A DNA stretch of 64,000 nucleotides from positions 22,464,001 to 22,528,000 of the forward strand of contig AP031357.1 of assembly GCA_037833965.1 (NCBI GenBank). Direction: 5' to 3'. The notes beneath the pieces are model-generated. The model was not told where the DNA came from, did not search any database, and worked only from the letters and a program-made list of their open reading frames with translations. This DNA comes from Marchantia polymorpha subsp. ruderalis (taxonomy: Eukaryota > Streptophyta > Marchantiopsida > Marchantiales > Marchantiaceae). The translations under genes and the position numbers were made by a program. Shown here piece after piece: positions 1 to 11,924 of this stretch. The first letter of the stretch is position 1, and every line of letters starts with the position of its first letter.

Positions 1-2098
1 GAAATCAATGAAAAAATCTTTTGGTCGAATCTAACAATTGAATCATTAGATAGATTTTGAAACTCATAGTGGTTTCGAGTTTCTAACTTTGAGCTGACTC
101 CAAGACTGTGTGCTTGTCTTAACTTGTGCAGATTGTCAAGAGACGAAGTAACGTTTTTGAGTTTGTTTGATCAAAACGAAATGACTAGACTGACAAGCAA
201 ATTTGTCCGGTTGAATCTTGACTGGTTCGGATTTTGACGGTGACTGAAAGTATTTTGAAGGTTCAACTTCCAAGTTCTTTCAGGTCCATGCTCGTGAAAC
301 AAGCGCAGCAGCTAAGCTTCTATGATGGACATAGCCTCCAAAGCTCCCTCCACCTAAGAAAGACTCCATAGTGGCAACGACGTCTTGAGATGTTCTCCGA
401 TGGCAACACCAAGGTTACAGGACAATGAATCTTTGAAAGAGACCTGTTTTATACTTCATCTTGTACCACGCAAGTTTAATTGGGTAGAGGAGGTCTGCTA
501 TTCTGGCTTTTTTTTGGAATGTCCTTGAAGCATTTTTTTCTACTGTATGCAGTATTGAATACTTCCAAAATGTGGAAACTTAGCAACAGACCAGAGCTTC
601 AGAAATTTGCAAGAGGCAGTTATTTGGCAAGGGAGTAAAAATGGCTGCATGCGAAATATGTGAAGCATAACCAAATCTCTGACTGAGATTGACGTGTTTA
701 CAAAGTAGTGAAGGCTGATACATAATAATCAAATAGCTGAAATGTTATACTCGTGAGAGAAAAAGTTTCCAACTCTCAGATTTCACAATGTATACAACTG
801 CATTTCTGGACTCCAATCCCACGGGAGCTCGTCTTTGACTTGACCCTTTGAGAGATGGCCGTAGCTTTTTGTATCCAGAACAGAGTACATGAAAAGACTT
901 CACTTCCTGTCAAGATTGAAGCTTAATTCCTCTTTCCACAATATGTTGTTGCAAACTGTTGCAAGCGACATTCACTTGTTTATCCGGTATTCAATGTATG
1001 GCGACAAATCTCATCGATTGCCAGAGTCGGAGGTTGGAGGAGAGCTGTTGCTAGAAACGCAAGAGTTTGTTGGATTGGCGATGCACGAGTTTTAATTGAT
1101 GTGACTCGCAAGCTGTAGGCAATGTGACAAAGAGCTTCGGGACCGGGACTCTTCGGAGACCAAATATGACAGTCCAAGGAAGCGGATGGCTGGCCGGACG
1201 GATGAATGGATGCTGGAACGGACAGTAAATTCGTCAAATGTATGGAGCCAAAACAACAACAACGGGAGGTGATGATGTACGGAGAAATAATGCTCCCTCT
1301 CTTTGATTCTTTTGATGAAGGTGGAATCTGCAGGAAAAATTCGTGGACCATGACGACGAACATACTTCAAAGCGTGAAGCAAAGAGTGAACATGAATGAA
1401 GCCGAAGGAATGAATAACAATGAGTCCAAATGGATGGATGAGCAGGTCAAAATGAGAGGAGTGCACAACCTTTGGAGAGGCAGTGAAGTCATGAAATGAA
1501 GCATGAGGAATATGCTTCTTCACCTAGCACCAGTAATTTTTGTTGGATGCAGAATAGAAAGCGAGTGAGAGAGCTAGTAGGGAGTATGGGTACGAGCAAA
1601 GTATTGTGAACCAAGTGGGTGCAGCCAAGAGAGAATCAAAATCAGACAAGGAGCAGAGGAGGCGAGGACTAAATGGGCACAGCTAGAAGCGGGTCAAAAC
1701 CAGGCAACGGGCAGACGAAGAGCACAACCGCGCAAGCGTTTCACACGTGAGGTGCAGTTTTCCAACCCTCCCACGAAGACACATGTCGCATACCACGAGC
1801 GTACACAATATACCACGGCATTGAACACTCGCCTGTCATTGGCAGGCCAACTCCCCTTTATCACATGGGAGTGATCTGCAATTTAAGATCAATTAAGAGC
1901 AAAGAGATAGGTTATTGCAAAATATCAGACACTTCAGCCGGAAACCATGTTTGTTTGAATGGATGGACTCCACATGTATTTTAGAAACTTCTCATTGCAT
2001 TACAATTCAATAGAGACATTTTTAATGATACCATGGATTCACAAGGAATTACACTTCATGACTTCACACACCATTATTCCACTTCCAACCCTCTGTGA
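1..2098. other. Intergenic, no gene supported
   Basis: Several short open frames occur here on both strands, but none shows a recognisable domain, plausible exon boundaries or coding-like composition. The stretch around 1200-1500 is purine-rich on the plus strand, which opens overlapping frames on both strands. I see no RNA gene or mobile element in it. Confidence 0.5.
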
Positions 2099-2103
2099 GC
2101 AAC

Positions 2104-2520
2104 TGTAACACTAGGGTTTAGAGAGAAGCTCACTTGAAGATAGAAACGTAAACTCTGAAGATGAGAGATGTCAACAATGGTTCTCCTCTCCCTTATATAG
2201 CTTCCACCAACAAGTACAAGGAGATAAGATCTTATCATCATCATCCATCCCACTCATAGTGGATGGATGACGTGGCGGATAACCCTAACAAGCACACGGA
2301 TCGCTGACGTGGCGCTCCCAACTAACACACTAACTAACACACTCAATCCTTACATACAAGCACACGGATTGCTGACGTGGCACTGCCAACTAACACATCC
2401 ACTCTGTACCTACCAAGTGCGCGGATCGCTGATGTGGCAGCTATGACTAGTGCACACTAGAGCATCTATATCAATCTTTAGAATAACCTATACTTTAGTT
2501 TTAACTAACTAAAGATGGAT
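2104..2520 (-). repeat. Left LTR (3' LTR) of the chromovirus
   Basis: It begins on the plus strand with TGTAACAC directly after the GCAAC duplication. The inner boundary is approximate. On the minus strand a TATA-like box (complement of 2191-2200) lies between a repeat-rich U3 part and a short R/U5 part. U3 carries three related units of about 70 bp, each with a core close to GGATCGCTGACGTGGC (near 2290, 2370 and 2425). The TGACGTGG core resembles plant bZIP binding sites; use as an enhancer is inference. Confidence 0.85.
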
Positions 2521-5500
2521 CTGCACATACATTCAAACTCCTGAATTATCAAAGGTGCATTTGCTAAATTTTTAGCTGGTTCCTTAGTCGATTCATACGA
2601 TGGATAACTTTTCCATTGAATCAAATACTCTACTTTGGGATATTTATGATATCGAATACGTTTTTTGAGTATCTTGTCTAGCTCAAACTCCTCATGATCT
2701 GATATCAAGGTTGAAAAAGGAGGTGGTGATGGTTGGTTGGTGAATTGTTTTGGTCGTGGTACATGTTTTCAAAATCGTGACACATGAAATACTGGGTGTA
2801 TTTTCATATGTGACGGAAGTTCCAACTTGTATGACATTTCACTAACACGTTTCAAAACCAAAAATGGACCAATGAACTTAGGGTTCAACTTTGATGTTCC
2901 TACAAGAGACAAATTTGATGTAGATAACAAAAAACCTCAAAAACCACTTCTCTACAATGAGCATCGGCATGCTGCTTTTGCCGATTTTGAGCTATCACCA
3001 ACTTCTCCTTGGCCTGATGTAGTACTCGGTGAATATGCTCCACAAATTTGTTGACTGCTGCAACTTTGGTCAAAAACTCCTCTACTTTGGAAAGTCTCAT
3101 CAAACTTGAATGAATTATAGGATGAGCTCCATACATAAGAAAAAATGGAAACACTTTTGTGGATGCATTAACATAATTGTTATATGCAAATTCCACAAGT
3201 GTCAAAAGGTTGTCACACTCTTCTTGCTCTTCTAATGTGAATGCTCGTAGCATATACTCTGTGGTTCTATTTACCCTCTCCGATTGTTCATTAGTTTGAA
3301 GGTGATAGGCCGTTGACATTGCTAGTTTTGTTTTGAAAAAACTAACTAAAGTTTTCCAAAATAAATTAGTGAAGTGAGTAACTCTATCCGTGATTAACAC
3401 TTTGCTTAAGTCATGATTCACAAAAACTGCATCTAGATACAATTGAGCTAGTTGTGGAGCTGTTATTGTTTTTGTGGTTGGCTTGATGTGAATCATCTTG
3501 CTCAATTTGTCTACAAAAATCACCACTAAATCATGTACTAATGAAGTACTTCGTAACTCACATACAAGATCCATGGTGACATGTTCCCACCGCTGTTTGG
3601 GAATAGGAAGAGGTTGTAATAAACTCGCTGGTTTTTGATTACTTGCCTTGTTTTGTTGACAAGCAACACAACTTTGAACATAAGACTCCACATCCGTATT
3701 TTGGGCCAATAGTACACTCGTTGTATACTCTTCACTGTTTTTTCCACTCCCACATGACCTGCAATGGTTGTGTCATGACTTTCTGCCAAAATTATTGTGC
3801 CCAAATCGTGATCTTGTGGAATCCATATACGCTGATTGTAAAACGCCAAACCTCGAGATTTCTCTGCCTTTCCAATTTGTAGTGCCCGAATTATCTCTTC
3901 ATCCTCCTTTGTGGCTTGTGTCATCTTACTCCACCAATCAGCCTGAATTTTCACTTCTGCAACATGATTCAAACAAGACATGCGTGTGAGAGCATCTCCA
4001 AGTTGCTTCTTTCACTCCACGTATATAATCTTCATGTTGAAGCGTTGACACCACTCTGCTCATCGAATTTGTCATTTGGACAGATCCTTCTGAATTTCCA
4101 AATAAACCAAGGGTTTATGATCGGTCTCCACCACAAACTCCTTATCACCCAAGTAATGCTTCCAATGTTTGGTTGCCAACACGATGGCTAACTCCTCATA
4201 TTCTGTCGTGTGATAATTTTGTTCCGCCGCCACCAACTTTTGAGAATAGAAAGCAATTGGATGTCATCCATCCTCCCATTTGTGTTGAAGTATGCCACCT
4301 ACTATTGTATCGAATGCGACAGTAGCCAACTTGATAGAACGGTTAGGATCATACCACTTGAGAATAGGTGCGTGTAACAAAACATCTTTCAGTGCTTGAA
4401 AAGCTAACTCTTGAGTTGTTCCCCATCTCCATTTTGACCTTTCCCTAACATGGAAGTCAATGCCTGAGCTAGGCGAGCAAAACCCTTCACAAATCTACGA
4501 TAGAATCCAGTGAGCCCTAGAAAACTTTTCAATTTAGTTTGATCCTCCGGTGCTATCCATTTCTAAATGGCATCTATCTTCTCACTCATCACTTGGATTC
4601 CTGTAGTTGTAACTCTATGACCTAAGTAATTTACTTCTGACTTGCCAATTTCACATTTTGAAGCTTTGGCAAACAATTAATTGTCTCTTAAAACTTGAAG
4701 TACCTCTCGTAAATGACTTCTATGATCACTCAAAGTTTTGCTATACATCAATATATCATCTAGAAAAACAATGACAGATTTATCTAGATAAGGGCGAAAG
4801 ATATCGTTCATCAATCCCATGAATGTAGCTGGTGCATTAGTGAAACCAAAAGGCATCACTAGATACTCAAAGTGTCAATACCTAGTACAAAAAGTTGTCT
4901 TGTGAACATCTTCATCTACAATTTGAATTTGATTGTAGCCGCTTCTCAAATCTAGCTTGGTGAAGTACTTCGCTCCTTGAAGTTGATCAAACAAATCATC
5001 CATACAAGGTAATGGATATTTGTTTTTCATCGTTTGCTGATTCAATCCGCGATAAACCAATGCATAGTCTCATGGATTCATACTTCTTCCTCACAAAGAG
5101 CATTGAAGCTCCATAATGTGAAACACTTGGTTGAATGCATCCATTGTTCAACATCTCATTCACTTGAGCTTTGCATTCTTCAATTCGTTTGGAGCCAAAC
5201 AATATGGAGCTTTGCAAGTTGGTGTACTTCCAGGTATTACCTCAATCTTGTGATCTACTCGCCTCTTTGGTGATAATCCTGCAGGTAGATCATCTGGAAA
5301 AACATCTTTATATTACATAAAAATGTCGTTCAAGGACTCCGAGATGTAAGGTTTGTTCGTGGACCCAATATCTCTTATAAGTCCAAGAAAACATACATCA
5401 TCTCTACAAATGGATGTAGTATTTATCACAAAGAGTGGTAAATTCATATTCTGAGATCCATTTCTATCTCCATAGATCTTCCATCCACTACTTGTAATCA

Positions 5501-5950
5501 TTTTTCTTCTCCAACTTACCTTCGGATTATATTGCTCCATCCATGACATTCCAAGGATGACATCATATCGAGCTAAACGAATTACTCTCCATTTGATGCT
5601 TTCCTTGTATCTACCTATGGATAATTCTACACTTTGTGGTAGTGTTCCTATCACTTCAGTTTGCCCGTTTGGCAATTCAACATATTCACTCAAGTCCTTC
5701 ATCAATATCAAACTTAACTTCATAGCAACACTCATTGATAGAAAATTCTCAGATGCTCTAGGATCAATTAAAACTCTCACCTTGTGTCCTTCCATGAAAC
5801 CATTAGTGACAATGAGTTGAGCTTGCTTCTTACTCCTTCCATGAGCTCCCAACCATTGTCTTCTTCCAACCTCGTCTTTTCTTTGCTTTGTAGAACCAGT
5901 AAGGCCGCGAGGCAAGTTTACTTGTGATCTTCGTTTCCCGAAACTTCTTC
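2505..5950 (-). pseudogene. Pol region (protease, RT, RNase H, integrase, chromodomain)
   Basis: Fossil Pol coding region. Reverse-transcriptase signatures are [16 protein letters not shown] (near 4950) and the [10 protein letters not shown] catalytic block (near 4760). Integrase zinc-finger parts (GHVGVEKTV, YYWPKI, SCVACQQNK) lie at about 3650-3800 and its core domain at about 2950-3600. The chromodomain core VEYLIQWKSYP lies near 2630. Domain order, with integrase last and followed by a chromodomain, is typical of Ty3/gypsy chromoviruses. Broken. Confidence 0.9.
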
Positions 5951-5959
5951 CTCCACCTT

Positions 5960-7062
5960 TTAATACTCTATCCCCTCCATATTGTTGAACGGTTGTTGCT
6001 GCATGGGCCGTGCTTCTTGTGATTTTGGTCGACTTTGACAAAACTTGGCAATGTGACCCATTCGTTCACATGCATAGCATTGACGATTGTCACAAACTCT
6101 AGCTCCTCCTCGAACCATTCCGTTATTTGCATAACCTTCTTGTAAATTTGGAACTCCTGGTCGCCGAATCTCACCTCCAAATCTTGGTAGTGGTACTCTT
6201 GTTAGTGCAAAACCTTCTCTACGTCGAAGGTTTCCCAACTCTATCGATATTGGACCAGATGGATTTCAAAAATTGCTTATTGGTTCACCGTGTGTGACAC
6301 CAAAAGCACATGAAATTCGTTGAGCAATTGCGATTGCTTCATTCACAGTAGATGAATTGCTTACCATCACCTCCTTTCAATTTTGATCTTTCAAGCCTCG
6401 TTTGAACACGTCCAAGGCTTCTGCTCCACTCATATCCATGATAGATACTTGAAGATCACGGAATTCTTCAATGTACTCATGAATACCTCCTTTCTGCTTC
6501 AGATCCCACAACTTCATTCTTGCAGTTTGAAGAGAATTCACCACTTGAAAATTTTGCAGAAGTCTTTCCTGCATTCCACTCCACGAAATGGTAGCACCTC
6601 GTTCTGAAAGCATTCTGTCCCATGTTGTGTATCATGTGAGAGCCTTATCCGTAAGATAAGATCTCATGAACATTCCTGCAATATAATCAGAAACATGAAA
6701 ATGAAATAAATGAATATTCATCCTCATAAGCCATCCTTCTAACACTCCCATTGCTCTACTTCCTTTGTAAGCTTCCACCTTACAGGATTTTCCATTCGAA
6801 GCAAAAGATTTGCTTGATCTTCAATCTCTTGAAGACGTCTCCTATTTGTCTCCGCTGCATCAATAGGAGTTGCTTCTAGCTGAACTTGGGAAGCTTGAAC
6901 TTGAGGTTCAATTTCCATCTCTCCAACTGTCTCTCTCTCTACTTTCTCACTTTCCAATGCGAAAATTTTATCTTCCATGGCTTGCCGCTTGGTATGCCCA
7001 TCTACTATCGCTTTTCTCAACTCCTTCATCTCCGCCATGATTGCATTGAGAACCTCACCCAT
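5960..7062 (-). pseudogene. Gag region of the chromovirus
   Basis: Fossil Gag coding region. A charged, coiled-coil-like N-terminal part lies near 6740-7062. A retrotransposon Gag segment (WDLKQKGGIHEYIEEF, near 6480) follows. A CCHC zinc knuckle CYACERMGHIAKFC comes near the end. In the family, Gag forms the particle and the knuckle binds element RNA. The copy is broken. Confidence 0.85.
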
Positions 7063-7069
7063 ATCGATT

Positions 7070-7521
7070 GATGTCCCATGCTTTCTTCCTAATCTCTACA
7101 TAAGTGCTGAACCGAACCGGGACAGGTTGTTCGCAATTCAAATCCATGAAACATTAAGTACATAATGTATATAGTACAATCCCAAGTCTCACCATAAGTA
7201 AATATTGGAAGAATCAGTGGCACTTTCGACTCCATCACTCTAGTCATAAAATCTGCACCCCAACAAGCCACAAGGTACATCCAAAAATGATATTTCTCCA
7301 TGCAACGAAGGTGAATATCAAATAGGTTGGGAATTGACCAGTGCGGTACTTGATTTCTGTCAATCCCGTCCATATCTGCAAAACCACAATTTCCCTCTTC
7401 CACCTCTTTCTACATGCAGATGAATGATCTCTGTCAGCCCTTATACACTCTCAAAATTGCACTTCATCATCACTCACTTGCTATTCCATGAGGGGTAATC
7501 CACACTCAATGAAAGAGCAAG
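7070..7521 (-). other. Leader of the chromovirus with an extra open stretch
   Basis: Between the primer site and Gag lies a segment with one open minus-strand frame of about 100 codons (7089-7403), rich in Met, Trp and Cys. I do not recognise it. It may be chance, leader sequence, or an extra segment carried by this lineage. Confidence 0.35.
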
Positions 7522-7534
7522 GTTGCTCTGATAG
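7522..7534 (-). other. Primer-binding site, initiator Met tRNA type
   Basis: Read on the minus strand, the bases just inside the right LTR are TATCAGAGCAA. This matches most of the plant retrotransposon primer site TGGTATCAGAGC, which is complementary to the 3' end of initiator methionine tRNA. Position and orientation agree with the minus-strand direction of the element. Confidence 0.8.
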
Positions 7535-7954
7535 TGTAACCATCTTTAGTTAGTGAAAACTAAAGTAGAATTTACTCTAAATGTTGATATAGATACTTTA
7601 GAGTACACTAGTCGTAGCTGCCACGTCAGCGATCCGCGCGCTTGGTAGGTAGAGAGTAGGTGTGCTAGTTGACAGCGCCACGTTAGCGATCCGTGTGCTT
7701 GTTAGGTAAGGATTGAGTGTGCTAGTTGGGAGCGCCACGTTAGCGATCCCAACTAACACACGAACTAACACACTCAATCCTTACCTACAAGCACACGGAT
7801 TGCTGACGTGGCACTGTCAATTAACACATCCACTCTGTACCTACCAAGTGCGCGGATCGCTGACGTGGCAGCTATGATTAGTGCACACTTAAGTATCTAT
7901 ATCAATCTTTAAACTAACCTCTACTTTAGTTCTAACTAACTAAAGATGGTTACA
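7535..7954 (-). repeat. Right LTR (5' LTR), internally palindromic
   Basis: It starts TGTAACCATCTTTAG on the plus strand and ends with the complement CTAAAGATGGTTACA, followed by the GCAAC duplication. The two halves (about 7535-7740 and 7745-7954) are inverted copies of each other, diverged by roughly 10-15%. Both resemble the U3 half of the left LTR. The primer site next to it confirms its role as the 5' LTR. Confidence 0.85.
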
Positions 7955-7959
7955 GCAAC

Positions 7960-8510
7960 TACTTTTCACTCCGAAAACACTACCGGCCGTGTGGTAGAGG
8001 TTACGAGATTATCTCCAGATGTCCGACTGAAGTTTACAGAAACCAGGTTATTTCCTAGCCATGAGCTTAGTGCCGGCTGCAGGTCATATGGCAGCGGCCT
8101 AAATCATTTCTTATTGGACGTCACATCACCATAACTAGTCACAACGTCATATGTCATTGACACATCAACACTTCTATCACACCACATATCATAGTGATGT
8201 GTTGGAGATAGGTCTCGTAGTCGCACATCTCATGACATGCTAACACGTGGCAGCCACTTGGTAGTCGTCACGTGACACGGGGTAGGCCACGTATGTGCAG
8301 TAGACATGCAATGCACGTCACGTAGGCATGAAAGACACACGTGGCACAACACGCAAACTCGACAGATACGCGTGGCTTGACATGAAATCTTAAACGTGGC
8401 AAGTAGCCATGGCCTGGCAGGTTGAGTAGTTCGGGCAAACGCGGACACGCGGCCAGTAGTCTTGGACAGCTTTTGGAATATTTTGTACATCTAGTAGATT
8501 TTGTTTCTAG
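7960..8510. promoter_or_regulatory. Cluster of ACGT-core motifs
   Basis: Between 8240 and 8400 at least seven ACGT cores occur, most as ACGTG/CACGT with two or more full CACGTG G-boxes, for example ACACGTGGC near 8241 and 8338 and GTCACGTGAC near 8268. G-boxes and ABRE-like elements are bound by plant bZIP and bHLH factors. No adjacent gene is evident, so this could be a regulatory remnant of a mobile element. Function is inference. Confidence 0.35.
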
Positions 8511-10005
8511 GAAATATTCCATAAAAAAATATTTTGTCAGTAGATAATTTTATCCAACATAATTTTTGTTGGAATATAGACAAATTGAAAATCATCAGAA
8601 AGATCTCGACGCGACTAATGCATCCTGACATTTTTTGAAAGCTAAAAAATAATCCACAAGGAGAAAATTGTTGTGGAGATAATTGACGCAAAAAAAGCAA
8701 GTCTACTTTCAGTATAATGTTGAATGTGATTCATGATCAGTCACGTTCAAGTGGTGGAGTCAATTTTCAAAATATTGAATTCAAGACGATGAGATCTAGA
8801 TCTAGGAGTACGATCCATGTGAGGAAGAAATCTTAGTCTAGGGGTAAATTCCTTGAGAGGAAAATGATAACTTGATAGAGATGTGACAAGAGTGACAACA
8901 TCAAGAAAGATTGTATTATAAAGATCGTAGATACAATTTTCATTCCATTGGCGAACGTTGCAAAGATCAATTAGCGGAATGTTGGAATCTAGACGACATG
9001 ATCTGAGTATATGAAAGCTAAGAGGAAGAAATTTCAATCTAAAGTTGAGGAAGAGATCATAATCTAGAAATAGATTGTCTTAAAGAAAGATAGTGACTTG
9101 TTAAAGATGTGGCACAAGTGACTACATCAAGAAATACTAGAGTGTAAATGTCAAAGATGTCATTCTCCATCCATTGATGAATGATGGAGAGTACTTTGTT
9201 CCGAAGGAGAATAATCTTCTGGATGACGACATTTGATGTCAATGAAGCTATAGGATATGGTTATTAGTAGCCTATAATGTATTTGTTAATAGTGATGTTT
9301 CTTTCAATGATGCTTGATCATTGAAAGAGGTTAATAGTTTCTTTGTAATGGCAAGGTAAATTTCCACTCAGGTATAGGGTTGTAGAAGAGTTTTATCACT
9401 ATGTGAAAATTGATGAAGAAAGAGCACAAGTACTGGTGGAGTTCTTGAGCACACGATTGAACTAGTCAAGATTGATGGTAAATTCAAACCAGTTGATGCA
9501 TTGATCAAAATTATTACTTTGGGGAATTTCATATGACATTGTGCTACTTTGCTCGTTGTGCATGGCAAACATAGGTAAAGTTTGCTACCATAGTATTTTC
9601 ATTTAAATTTTTATTTAATTATTCTATCTTGTGATGAACACGAATTAGTTCAAGTTGACTTTTGTGTAAAGAGTAGCATTATATTAGGTTTTTTTCTAGA
9701 AAGTTCAATGGAATACTTATATAGTTTATGAGGTTTTTGGTCCCTATATGATAGCAAGTTTTTAGTTACATATTTTTATTACTTTATCATGTTATGGTTA
9801 CGCTTTAATTCTAATTGACTCTTGTATAAAGATTTATCTTGTGTTAGGTTGTTGTCTAAATTTTATCGTAGAGTAATAATATAGTTTATAGAGTTTATTG
9901 TTTATTCAACATGAATTAAAGTTAAGATTGTTGAGGTTAACTCTCGTCAAGGAGTAATTTCAACTCTAACTAAAAATAACTAGGAAGGTTGCAAGTGTTG
10001 GAAAT
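8511..10005. other. Intergenic with a diverged tandem duplication
   Basis: Two related stretches of about 180 bp lie near 8830-9000 and 9060-9235. Both carry, on the minus strand, an open frame with the shared pattern LDVVT..TSL.S and a similar preceding block (EN.I.D.Y). The duplication is old. I do not recognise the encoded sequence. The remainder to 10005 is AT-rich without a supported gene. Confidence 0.45.
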
Positions 10006-10101
10006 TTAACCCTAGGGTTTGTTCATGACACGATACCCCAAGTACACAGTCACTTAACCCTAGGGTTTGTTCATGACACGATACCCCAAGTACACAGTCA
10101 C
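10006..10101. repeat. Exact 48-bp tandem duplication
   Basis: Two identical 48-bp units (10006-10053 and 10054-10101) stand head to tail. Each contains AACCCTAGGGTTT, a palindromic arrangement of the plant telo-box core. The lack of differences points to a recent duplication or to conversion. Confidence 0.9.
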
Positions 10102-11924
10102 ACACGAACTTTTCCCTTACCCTTATGTGGTGAAACATGTTACATTAATGTCTTGATTCATTGTGTTTTTTTTCATTTGATGTTTGTCTTTTTTGATTCT
10201 CAACTAAATGATGACAAATAATTCATGGAATAATCACAATATGTTATAATTTTCATAGATGTGATATGCAAATCATTTTAACTTAAATATAATACATAGT
10301 TGAAAGTCAACGTTAGATGAAAAATTTTATCATGTAATAAATTTGTTGAATCTTTTCACCAGAAAAATTAATAGATCTTGGATCAATTATTTTATATTTG
10401 AATGTGATGCTAGTGAATATTAAATAAGAATTATTAATCGGGTTTATTCTTGTAAAGAGACGATGATGAGATAATACATTTTTTTGTTATAAACTTGAAT
10501 ACTTTTCCAGTTCCAATGAGTATGTAAGGTGCAAGATGTTAAATCAAACGAAAAATAGACATTAGTATGTCAAATCGAAAATTAATATTATTTAATTTTA
10601 CATTAAAATGATTTGAAAATATGTTCAAATTCACAAAAAATTGATTTCTTTTAAATTGAAATTGACTTTTAAAAAACAATATATATGCTTTTGAGATGTG
10701 AAGCAATTGAAAAAACTTCATGTAGATTTTAAAAATTTATTAAATAAATAATCCAATTTTCACTTTCTCTAAATGAATATATGGAATGTATAGCATAGTA
10801 AATGCAAATACTAAGTTATCATCCAACATTAAAAGCACATATGAGTACGAGTATAATCGTGTGATACAAATCGTGCATATTCCGGAGATTTTTTTATAAT
10901 TTTCTTCTTGTGTACATATCAAAACAACTAGTGGATAGTGAATTATGTCTAGTCTAATTCCAGGAACGTGCGAGAATCTAAGCGCGGGGCAATAAGGAAA
11001 ACAACCCAATGCAAGAATGAAAAGGAGGGGCTTACGGTAGACAGCACGAATTTGATTTGGGGTTGTGGTTACTGCGCAATATACGATGACAGCCAAGGCC
11101 CATGAGCTCTGGTGACTAATCCACAGGTGTTACGAGGCGAGACGAGGTGCGGTGCGGGGAGATGCTGAGCTACATGGGAAGGATGTCCTGTATGCTGACA
11201 ACGAGTTTACCTACGCTGAACGCCACAGCTACAGCCACCAAATTTCCAAAGGTGAACGCAGAAAGAGTCAATTTGCTGTGTGTGTGAAGATTTCCCTCCT
11301 TGTCTGCAAAAGGCTTGCGATTTGTTTGTTAGATTCCTCTACACGTCACCATCTTACCACTTGTGAATTTCAAATCGCTTCTGCTTTGCTGCGTAGTCTA
11401 GACATGGGATCAGTAACAGGTACTTGCCGTCCTGATAGACCAGCGCCCACTCTCCGGACTCTTTTTCAAAGCACTCGCTGTGTTTCCGTGTGGTGAGAAA
11501 ATCGATTCTGCTTGGAGAATTGATCGAATGGACGTTTGTTGTGTTTTTGAAAAACGTAAAAGTGTCTTTAGTATAAGAGGAAGTACGTATTCAGCCGTGT
11601 AATGCAGGAAGAAAGCCAGTTTCAAGTTTTGAGAGAACACTTGTGCAGCCCACGTTTAATTCCCTATGACCGTGAAGAATTACCCGAGCAGGATCGACAG
11701 GATCGACAGTTACACGAATTTTTCAGCCCATGAAAGTCCTCGCTGTTTCGAGAGACCGCTCAGTGCTAGAATTCCAGAGAAGTTGCAGTCACACGTCGTA
11801 GATTTTGCACAAACTAACTTTTAGAGATTACACCATTACAGCTGCGTAACCTCATTCTCTGCACATACAAGATTTTTCCCGATGTTGTAAAGCGTAAGAA
11901 GAGTGAAGAACCTGTACTAATGGA
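10102..11924. other. Intergenic, upstream of the membrane-protein gene
   Basis: AT-rich to about 10900, then base composition becomes mixed towards the gene starting at 11925. A plus-strand open frame at 11152-11496 shows no recognisable domain and may be leader or promoter sequence. No clear TATA box or splice pair can be assigned. Confidence 0.4.

Larger units (their letters stand above)
2104..7954 (-). mobile_element. Ty3/gypsy chromovirus, broken copy with both LTRs
   Basis: LTR retrotransposon read on the minus strand. It is flanked by a 5-bp direct repeat GCAAC (2099-2103 and 7955-7959), the target-site duplication. In element order: right LTR (7535-7954), primer site, Gag with a CCHC zinc knuckle (about 6060-6110), an aspartic-protease-like segment (about 5400-5800), reverse transcriptase and RNase H (about 4000-5230), integrase (about 2900-3980), a C-terminal chromodomain (2505-2708), left LTR. 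The chromodomain places it among chromoviruses, which in the known family direct integration to marked chromatin. The element is broken: its coding part is spread over many short open segments, on the order of ten breaks. Comparable parts of the two LTRs differ by roughly 6-7% in my alignment by eye, so the insertion is old but not ancient (some millions of years, rate unknown). Confidence 0.93.
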
